NCBI GenBank assembly: GCA_964564845.1 | Contig: CAZMCN010000135.1 | Coordinates: 1 to 5,112 of the forward strand | From: CAYXPG01 sp964564845 | GTDB lineage: Bacteria; Planctomycetota; Phycisphaerae; Sedimentisphaerales; Anaerobacaceae | Direction of reading: 5' to 3' | Length of the DNA: 5,112 bases | Shown: in pieces, positions 1 through 4,596 of the stretch | How the letters are laid out: each line of letters opens with the position of its first letter | Numbering within the stretch: the first letter of the stretch is position 1 | Position numbers and translations under genes: made by a program | Notes under the pieces: model-generated | What the model was told of the DNA's origin: nothing | What the model saw: the letters and a program-made list of their open reading frames with translations, nothing else | Databases searched by the model: none

Positions 1-26
1 ACTATGAACTACGAACTACGAACTAT
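1..26. repeat. Heptamer tandem repeat downstream of the operon
   Basis: On the plus strand a partial unit ACTAT (1-5) is followed by GAACTAC (6-12), GAACTAC (13-19) and GAACTAT (20-26), a 7-bp period with unit GAACTAY. The array may continue left of the window. It lies about 78 bp past the stop of the glycosyltransferase gene. No gene is visible in 1-103. Confidence 0.8.
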
Positions 27-37
27 TTTCTGCAAAA

Positions 38-57
38 CAAACCCAATCAAACCCAAC
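38..57. repeat. 10-bp tandem duplication
   Basis: CAAACCCAAT (38-47) is followed directly by CAAACCCAAC (48-57), nine of ten bases identical. It sits between the heptamer array and the TTCGACAAGCTCAC motif in the non-coding end of the window, so the whole 1-78 stretch is built of simple repeats. Confidence 0.6.
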
Positions 58-78
58 CTGTAGTGAGCTTGTCGAACC
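57..78 (-). repeat. TTCGACAAGCTCAC-type motif, probable dispersed intergenic repeat
   Basis: On the minus strand this stretch contains TTCGACAAGCTCACTACAG. Sequences of the form TTCGACARGCTCA recur as short dispersed intergenic repeats in many bacterial genomes; I recognise the pattern but cannot search for it. It lies 26 bases after the glycosyltransferase stop codon. It does not form a clear terminator hairpin with a T-tract on its own. Confidence 0.45.
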
Positions 79-103
79 TATTCCAAACCAGTCCCAATTT
101 TTC

Positions 104-2230
104 TCAAGGCAAAAGTTTATCAAGTTCCCTTCTCGCCCGCTTATGGCCCGGCTCTATTTCAAGTGCCTTTTTGTACTGCTCTATCGCTTCTTCAGTCCTG
201 CCCTGCTCGGCAAGACACATTCCAAAATTGGCATATATGCCCGGCTGGTTCGCATCGATTCTCAGCGATTTTTTATACATCCTGCCCGCCTCCTCGAACC
301 TGCCCATCTCGGCCAATGCGTTTGCACAATTGCCGAGCGTCTCAGCGTCTTCGGGTTTGGCCCGCAGCGACACCCGATAGTATTCAACGGCCTTGTCAGG
401 CCTGCCCCGAAGCGCAAAAACGTTACCGAGGTTATTATTTGATACAGGGTCGTCCGGCTTGAGTTCAACCGCCCTGAAATAATGCTTAAAAGCATCATTT
501 AATCGGCGCAATCGAAAATACACGGTGCCGAGATTATTATGGGCACTGAAGTTATTCGGGTCGATTTGCACGGCCTTTTGATAATGCATCATACCCTCTT
601 TGATTTTACCCTGCCTACAAAGGGCCATCCCCATATCATCCTGCAAAGCTGAATTATCCGGCCTGACCGCCAGAGCGCTGCTGAAATGCTCCAGGGCCTC
701 ATCGACCCTGCCGTTATCCACCAGCAGCAGCCCCAAGTTATGGCGCGCCTCGACATAATCGCTTCTTAATCTGACCGCCTGCAGGTACGCCTCTATCGCC
801 TCATCGCGCCGGCCGTGTTTGTTTAACGAATCGCCCAGCCCATAATACAATTCCGGCTCATAATCGAGCTGCTCTTCGTAAAACGGCCCTGCCGCTGCCG
901 ATGCAAAACCCACCGCCAAAATCACAGTTGCGACAGCAGCCAGTCTTTTGAACCGCCGCTGATACAAAGACTTCAATATCACCGCACATCCGCCTCCCGC
1001 CAGAACACTCATCACCGGCACAACGACAATACGATACCGCGATGTTACAAAGACGATTATCACCACCGCGGGGTAGAAAATTACAAACAGCCATACCGGC
1101 ACAGGCACATCACGGCGAAGGCACACGGCGCCAATAACAGCCAGCGGCAGCAGCAAACCAAAAGGAAATCCAAATCCACCCGCCTTCCATACCCCGCCGC
1201 CAAGCAATACCGACCATTTCCTGAATAAATATATATCAACATTGCGGGGTATCTCCCGCGAACTAAAAAACTGTGCCGTTTTATACATCAATCTCTTAAA
1301 GAAAGTCAGCGGCTGGGCAATAATCCCTTCGGCGGCCTTTTTAATGAAGAACTGCTGGGCGCTGTATCTGTCTTTATATCCGTATTTTTTCGGCAGGTCT
1401 GTAATCTGCCGCCAGCCCAGTCCCGGTCTTGCCATTATGGTTTCTTTGTAATTCAGGTTGTTGCCGACATAAAAATTGATTCCCCCCGAATATGGTAAAA
1501 TGCTCGCTTTGCCCATCACTCGGTAATTGAGTATTCCGACAGGTGTGGCGACCAGCAAAAAACCGGCCGCAACGGCCGCAGCGGCAATTGCAAATCTTTT
1601 AAGGCCGACTCTTTTTTTGAGCCATACAGCAACCAGCCAGATACAGCCGGCCGCAAAAAAAGGGACAAAAACAGGCCTTATTACAATGCTGACGGCCCCA
1701 GAAAAACCCAGGAGAAAACAACCGAACAGTTTGATTTTCTCCGCCGAATTGATTAGACACAGCACCAGCACCACCGAGAAGAAAGCGGCCCAGCCGGGGG
1801 CCAAAAGCTCACATTCAAAAAAAACCAAAGGTATGTAAACGGCTGTAATGACGGCGGCCAATATCCCGGCGGCCAGGCCGAAGGCCCTGCTGCCCAGCTT
1901 ATAGACCAGCACAGATGTAAGCCCGGCCAGTACAACCTGAATTAACTTTACGAGCAAGACGGAGGAATTGCTAAAAGAATAAACCGCCGAGAGGAACAAG
2001 GGATAAAACAAAGGCTGCCAGAAAAAGTCGCTCGTTATCGTTTTGTTCTCTAAAAGCTTTTGTGCCATCTGGTCGTAGGTAAGCGAATCAACGACCGGCA
2101 TATAAAACGTCGGATTGTCACTGCTCTCATAGAGATAAAAGAGCCGTAAAGAAACCGCCAGCAAGAATACCGCCGCTCCAAACCAAAACCGCCTGCTCTT
2201 AAAAACCTTTCTTGTCCAGTCTTTTTTCAT
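104..2230 (-). CDS. GT-C fold membrane glycosyltransferase (PMT_2/GT39-like) with seven C-terminal TPRs
   Basis: A 708-residue protein with two parts. Residues 1-450 form a polytopic GT-C transferase with about 11 hydrophobic segments (roughly 14-33, 91-111, 115-138, 143-160, 168-183, 187-204, 212-234, 353-371, 376-395, 400-418, 429-447). The first outer loop holds D48 in VDSLTYDQMA, at the usual place of the catalytic Asp, followed by the family-like QPLFYPLFLSAVY. Other family-like motifs are GGINFYVGNN (249-258) and SRYR (397-400). Residues 459-696 are seven 34-residue TPRs. Basic stretches (KLGSR, KKRVGLKR, LRR, QRRFKR) fall on alternate loops, which puts the N terminus inside and D48 and the TPRs outside the cytoplasm. 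Such enzymes use polyprenyl-phosphate sugars to glycosylate proteins or lipids; donor and acceptor cannot be read here. It is last in the operon, 15 nt after maf, with no good Shine-Dalgarno, so coupled translation is likely. The stop is TGA at 106-104. The transferase class is well supported, the substrate unknown. Confidence 0.88.
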   Translation of the reverse strand: MKKDWTRKVFKSRRFWFGAAVFLLAVSLRLFYLYESSDNPTFYMPVVDSLTYDQMAQKLLENKTITSDFFWQPLFYPLFLSAVYSFSNSSVLLVKLIQVVLAGLTSVLVYKLGSRAFGLAAGILAAVITAVYIPLVFFECELLAPGWAAFFSVVLVLCLINSAEKIKLFGCFLLGFSGAVSIVIRPVFVPFFAAGCIWLVAVWLKKRVGLKRFAIAAAAVAAGFLLVATPVGILNYRVMGKASILPYSGGINFYVGNNLNYKETIMARPGLGWRQITDLPKKYGYKDRYSAQQFFIKKAAEGIIAQPLTFFKRLMYKTAQFFSSREIPRNVDIYLFRKWSVLLGGGVWKAGGFGFPFGLLLPLAVIGAVCLRRDVPVPVWLFVIFYPAVVIIVFVTSRYRIVVVPVMSVLAGGGCAVILKSLYQRRFKRLAAVATVILAVGFASAAAGPFYEEQLDYEPELYYGLGDSLNKHGRRDEAIEAYLQAVRLRSDYVEARHNLGLLLVDNGRVDEALEHFSSALAVRPDNSALQDDMGMALCRQGKIKEGMMHYQKAVQIDPNNFSAHNNLGTVYFRLRRLNDAFKHYFRAVELKPDDPVSNNNLGNVFALRGRPDKAVEYYRVSLRAKPEDAETLGNCANALAEMGRFEEAGRMYKKSLRIDANQPGIYANFGMCLAEQGRTEEAIEQYKKALEIEPGHKRARRELDKLLP
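143..856 (-). repeat. Seven tandem 34-residue TPR motifs (protein-level repeat)
   Basis: This segment encodes residues 459-696 of the glycosyltransferase. The units start at residues 459, 493, 527, 561, 595, 629 and 663, with no insertions, which gives a 102-nt period. Each unit shows the TPR pattern: LG or similar small residues near positions 8-9, a G near 15, A near 20, Y or F near 24 and a P near 32 (for example NNLG, GRVDEA, AVRPDN; GRTEEA, EIEPGH). The repeats are diverged at the DNA level, so this is an old protein repeat and not a recent DNA expansion. TPRs bind peptides or partner proteins. Here they may present acceptor proteins to the catalytic domain, which is inference. Confidence 0.92.
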
Positions 2231-2251
2231 AACCGGTATTCTTGTTCAGTC
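2209..2251. repeat. 13-bp direct repeat across the maf/glycosyltransferase junction
   Basis: TTCTTGTCCAGTC (2209-2221) and TTCTTGTTCAGTC (2239-2251) match at 12 of 13 bases, 30 bp apart on the plus strand. The first copy encodes residues 4-8 of the glycosyltransferase (within KDWTRK) and the second covers the last codons and TGA stop of maf. It could be a duplication that joined the two genes or a coincidence. Confidence 0.5.
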
Positions 2252-2827
2252 GATAAACCTTTTCAGCATTTGTTCGAGAAGTTCCATCGGCAGGCCCATT
2301 ACGTTTGTCAGACTGCCCTGGATTTTTTCGACAAACTCATCGCCTTTTTCCTGTATGGCATACGCACCGGCCTTGTCCTGCCAGGATTTGCCTTTAATAT
2401 GTTCGGCGATTTGCTCATCGGTCATCTTCTTCGGATAGACGGTTGTGGTGTTACTTTCGACTAATACGACCGCATCGGTCAATCTGACAACTGCAAGGGC
2501 CGTTATTACTTTGTGAGCTGCGCTGAACAGTTTTCTGGTAATCTGCTCGGCGTCTTTTGCATCGGCGGGCTTGCCGATGATGTGCCCGTTAAAATCCACA
2601 ATTGTATCGGCGCCAATGATAATACAATCAGGATAGTTAACTGCGACGCTTTTTGCCTTTGCCAGGGCCTTTTCTTTTGCATATTCGCAGGGCTCTGCTT
2701 GCTCAAGTCCAGAGGCTGACTCGTCAATACTCGGCTCAACAACGGCAAACTTATAGCCGGCCTGTGTCAATAACTCTTTTCGCCGGGGTGAGGCCGAAGC
2801 TAAAACGATAGAAGAGCTGCGGTGCAT
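2246..2827 (-). CDS. maf: Maf family nucleoside triphosphate pyrophosphatase (YhdE-type dTTP/UTP)
   Basis: A 193-residue cytosolic protein of normal Maf length. The N-terminal signature is LASASPRRKELL (9-20). It is followed by GADTIV (72-77) with the presumed catalytic D73, GKP (85-87), H105, KAGAYAIQ (152-159) and the C-terminal GSLTNVMGLP (171-180). Maf proteins hydrolyse non-canonical or canonical NTPs to the monophosphate and pyrophosphate. They have been linked to house-cleaning of modified nucleotides and to inhibition of septum formation. GADTIV and the KAGAYAIQ block resemble the YhdE (dTTP/UTP) subgroup more than the YceF subgroup, so that specificity is inferred. The ATG at 2827-2825 is preceded by AGGGAG with a 5-nt A-tract spacer, a strong start. 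It lies 22 nt after the lipoprotein gene and 15 nt before the glycosyltransferase, fitting the middle of an operon. All expected motifs are present. Confidence 0.95.
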   Translation of the reverse strand: MHRSSSIVLASASPRRKELLTQAGYKFAVVEPSIDESASGLEQAEPCEYAKEKALAKAKSVAVNYPDCIIIGADTIVDFNGHIIGKPADAKDAEQITRKLFSAAHKVITALAVVRLTDAVVLVESNTTTVYPKKMTDEQIAEHIKGKSWQDKAGAYAIQEKGDEFVEKIQGSLTNVMGLPMELLEQMLKRFID

Positions 2828-2832
2828 TTTTT

Positions 2833-2838
2833 CTCCCT
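2833..2838 (-). promoter_or_regulatory. Ribosome binding site of maf
   Basis: The minus strand reads AGGGAG, then five A residues, then ATG. This is a clear Shine-Dalgarno at good spacing that fixes the maf start. Its upstream edge overlaps the short 7-bp repeat array at 2837-2856. Confidence 0.8.
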
Positions 2839-2856
2839 ATATCTATAAGCTATAAG
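2837..2856. repeat. Heptamer tandem repeat at the lipoprotein/maf junction
   Basis: On the plus strand, two perfect CTATAAG units (2843-2849 and 2850-2856) follow a shortened unit CTATAT (2837-2842). The array spans the TAG stop of the lipoprotein gene (2852-2850) and touches the maf ribosome binding site. It is short enough to be chance alone, but two other gene boundaries in this window also carry 7-bp period arrays. Confidence 0.5.
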
Positions 2857-3890
2857 TGCACGTGATAAACTATCTTTCTGCAAAATATGAGATAGTCCTG
2901 CTCGATTTGGTCAAAATCCTCACCAATATAATACTGAAACAACTGCGGTCCGACCCTCCGGTTCCATCTGACGGTCAGCGGAATTTTTCTGTCGGCTGCG
3001 ATTGTCTTGTCTTCGGCGCTGATTGGCCAATTGCCCCTGACCCCATCCAGGAGGAGTTGACGATAATTTCGCAGCCATTTTCCGTAACTTTCCTCTCGCA
3101 TAAATCGAACCAGAGCATAAGCCTGCCCGTAAAAAGCTGCAACTGCATCGGACTGGTTCGCAGCAAGGACCTCACCGGGATTTATAGCTACCAATTCCTT
3201 CAGTGGTATCATCCTGCCTTTTATAAGGGTCTTCTTCAAAGCTCCCAGGCGATAGACATTTCTGCCCGGTTCAAAAGAAAACAGTCCCCCGTTCTCGGTG
3301 CTGTTCTCAAAGAGCATTGCAATACCTTCGTCGAGCCAGCTTGGCAGTCGGAACTTAAAATGGCCGTGATGGAACTGATGCCACCCTTCGTGTCCGAGCA
3401 CGGAAAAGGTTCGCTCTCTGCCGATATTATATGCCACACAGACGCCGTTAAGAAAGTACGCTCCCGCTTTTATCTTACGGTACATTGGCGCCTGCGGTCC
3501 GGCGAAGGCTTTGGTAAAATCATCCCACTGACTGCGCCGGGCAAAAAGATAAACTTTGAACCTGCCGGTTGTCTCGACAGGTTCGCCCAGTTGGTCCTGA
3601 TAGCCGAGATAGGCAGATTCCATAAATCCGGGGACCTGTGAAAGCATCAGCGGCTCAAGCAGTGTCGTATAAATATCGTAATGCCTTGTATTGATAATCA
3701 GGCCGGGGCCGTATTCATTCTCCCAGACCCTCGCCGATTCCATCGCCGGCAGACTCAGTCCCTCTAAATACTCAATCATACCGACAGGTGTATCGATAGC
3801 ACCAGCGATACTTGTTGATAATCCGCTTTCGGAGCAGCCGGAAAGCAAACCAACTGCAATTGTCAAAATCAGCACAAAATTTCTTGCCAC
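2850..3890 (-). CDS. Lipoprotein with HExxH gluzincin-type metallopeptidase domain (DUF1570-like)
   Basis: A 346-residue protein. A basic N terminus (MARN) and a hydrophobic stretch lead to the lipobox LSGC (16-19), so C19 should be lipidated and the domain should sit outside the cytoplasm. The zinc site reads HEGWH (167-171) followed by WLDEGIA (185-191). H167 and H171 would bind zinc, E168 would be the catalytic base and E188 the third ligand, the spacing of the MA clan (gluzincins). YGQAYALVRFM (254-264) matches the helix after the active site in DUF1570-like proteins, a group I associate with planctomycetes. The substrate is unknown. The start chosen is GTG at 3890-3888, because AAAGGTGG lies 8 nt upstream; an in-frame GTG at 3902-3900 would add four residues but overlaps that ribosome binding site. 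It begins 15 nt after the AMMECR1 gene. The fold call is solid; the exact family name is less so. Confidence 0.85.
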   Translation of the reverse strand: MARNFVLILTIAVGLLSGCSESGLSTSIAGAIDTPVGMIEYLEGLSLPAMESARVWENEYGPGLIINTRHYDIYTTLLEPLMLSQVPGFMESAYLGYQDQLGEPVETTGRFKVYLFARRSQWDDFTKAFAGPQAPMYRKIKAGAYFLNGVCVAYNIGRERTFSVLGHEGWHQFHHGHFKFRLPSWLDEGIAMLFENSTENGGLFSFEPGRNVYRLGALKKTLIKGRMIPLKELVAINPGEVLAANQSDAVAAFYGQAYALVRFMREESYGKWLRNYRQLLLDGVRGNWPISAEDKTIAADRKIPLTVRWNRRVGPQLFQYYIGEDFDQIEQDYLIFCRKIVYHVHL

Positions 3891-3898
3891 AGTAGTTT

Positions 3899-3906
3899 CC
3901 ACCTTT
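3899..3906 (-). promoter_or_regulatory. Strong ribosome binding site that decides the lipoprotein gene start
   Basis: The minus strand reads AAAGGTGG, close to a perfect match to the anti-Shine-Dalgarno. An 8-nt spacer separates it from GTG at 3890-3888. The site overlaps the last base of the upstream AMMECR1 stop codon (TGA, 3908-3906), so the two genes are probably translated in a coupled way. The GTG at 3902-3900 lies inside this site and is therefore an unlikely start. Confidence 0.8.
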
Positions 3907-4466
3907 CAGAGGTCTTTGAATTCTGAGCCGAAGACATCTGCGGTGAACAGGTAAACCTCGGTCTTTGGGTCTTTCCAGGCATCGGTGCTCAGGCCTGCTT
4001 TGTGTGCGCAGCAGTATGAGAGGAATTCTTCTTTGCTCCAGCCGGTCTCTGCGGCAACCTGGGGCAAAAAGCAGCCCGAGACACAGCCTCGTTTTATATA
4101 TATCCCGTCGGTTCCCAGCCGCAGACTCAACGGCTTGCTGGTTCGCTGCAGCGGCGAAAGAACCGATATCTCTACATCCAGATGCCCTAATTCATCTTCT
4201 CTGAGCGGGTCGGCAAAAAACCGCGGGTCGCCGGCAGCCGAGGCCTTTGCCATCTCAACAACCAGTTCAACCAGCGGCTCGTCGGAGATGAATCGACCGA
4301 TACAGCCTCTCAATTGCCCCTGGTTCTTTAATGTTACAAAGCAGCCGCAGTGAGCGTTTAATTCGGCGTCATCCGATTTTGGCTGGGGAACAGGTTTGCC
4401 GGTGATGACCGCCTTGACAGTATCACGAGCAATCCTGAGTAAAATCCTTTTTTGCTCTTCGTTCAT
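3906..4466 (-). CDS. AMMECR1-domain protein (AmmeMemoRadiSam system protein A family)
   Basis: A 186-residue protein covering the whole AMMECR1 domain. Visible conserved blocks are GCFVTLK (41-47), LRGCIGR (53-59), DPRF (80-83), HLDVEISVLSP (95-105), GCFLPQVAAETGWSKEEFL (131-149) and KAGL (156-159) with DAW (162-164). C55 in LRGCIG is the family's conserved cysteine. The bacterial and archaeal members are often encoded with a Memo-like protein and a radical SAM enzyme; neither is present here, although upstream DNA past the divergent gene is not visible. The biochemical role of the family is not established. The start is ATG at 4466-4464, because family members begin near this M-x-EEQ helix and AAAAGG precedes it, though with a short 3-nt spacer. 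An in-frame TTG at 4487-4485 would add seven residues encoded within the heptamer repeat and is less likely. It is probably the first gene of the operon. Confidence 0.9.
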   Translation of the reverse strand: MNEEQKRILLRIARDTVKAVITGKPVPQPKSDDAELNAHCGCFVTLKNQGQLRGCIGRFISDEPLVELVVEMAKASAAGDPRFFADPLREDELGHLDVEISVLSPLQRTSKPLSLRLGTDGIYIKRGCVSGCFLPQVAAETGWSKEEFLSYCCAHKAGLSTDAWKDPKTEVYLFTADVFGSEFKDL

Positions 4467-4476
4467 AGACCTTTTG

Positions 4477-4504
4477 CCAATCACCAATTACCAGTTACCA
4501 TTTA
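4477..4504. repeat. Heptamer tandem repeat upstream of the AMMECR1 gene
   Basis: Four consecutive 7-bp units on the plus strand start at 4477, 4484, 4491 and 4498. The first three fit CCARTYA exactly (CCAATCA, CCAATTA, CCAGTTA) and the fourth is CCATTTA. It lies directly upstream of the AMMECR1 ribosome binding site (4470-4475), inside the presumed 5' leader or promoter. It resembles in form the short tandemly repeated heptamers (STRR) known from cyanobacteria, although this window does not look cyanobacterial. Confidence 0.75.
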
Positions 4505-4584
4505 ACCTGTACTCAATGCCGCCATTTTACAAGGAAATAAGGATTTATGGAATTTTAAAACTACTTATAAGCGAACATTATTGC

Positions 4585-4590
4585 TAAAAT
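4585..4590 (+). promoter_or_regulatory. Candidate -10 box of the DUF368 gene (leaderless start)
   Basis: TAAAAT matches five of six bases of the bacterial -10 consensus and ends six bases before the ATG at 4597. A transcript starting about seven bases downstream of it would begin at or next to the start codon. No Shine-Dalgarno lies upstream of that ATG, which fits a leaderless mRNA. The -35 region at 17 bp (TACTTA, 4562-4567) is poor, so this is a suggestion only. Confidence 0.4.
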
Positions 4591-4596
4591 ACAACA

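Larger units (their letters stand above)
4467..4596. promoter_or_regulatory. Divergent intergenic region, presumed bidirectional promoter
   Basis: These 130 bases separate the minus-strand operon from the plus-strand DUF368 gene and must hold both start signals unless transcription enters from outside. Visible elements are the heptamer array (4477-4504), a minus-strand TAAAAT (4529-4524), a palindrome TTTTAAAA (4553-4560), and a palindrome CTTATAAG (4564-4571) that reads TATAAG, a near -10 box, on both strands. No convincing -35 element pairs with them at 16-18 bp on the minus strand; TTGTAT at 4595-4590 is 20 bp from the TATAAG. The operon promoter is therefore not pinned down. No terminator hairpin is seen. 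Confidence 0.5.

Noticed and set aside
1..103. Rho-independent terminator after the glycosyltransferase gene
   Set aside because: I looked for a GC-rich stem followed by a T-tract on the minus strand and found none. Termination may depend on Rho or lie left of the window.
3558..3584. Inverted repeat GAACCTG/CAGGTTC with a 13-nt loop inside the lipoprotein gene
   Set aside because: It is internal to a coding region with only a 7-bp stem, a loop too long for a terminator and no T-tract. It is most likely a coding coincidence.
2856..3641. A 261-codon open frame on the plus strand opposite the lipoprotein gene
   Set aside because: It is antisense to a gene with a clear lipobox and zinc-site motif. 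The translation has no recognisable domain, and there is no Shine-Dalgarno in front of it. It is a shadow of the real gene.
3985..4353. Open frame of 122 codons on the plus strand opposite the AMMECR1 gene
   Set aside because: It lies wholly inside a conserved AMMECR1 domain on the other strand. Its translation is low-complexity and basic, with no family motif.
4485..4487. TTG start giving a seven-residue longer AMMECR1 protein
   Set aside because: The extra codons fall largely in the heptamer repeat and no Shine-Dalgarno precedes the TTG. Family members begin near the ATG at 4466.
4477..4504. Possible CRISPR-like array
   Set aside because: The units are 7 bp and directly adjacent, with no spacers of 25-40 bp and no cas genes nearby. 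This is a simple tandem repeat.
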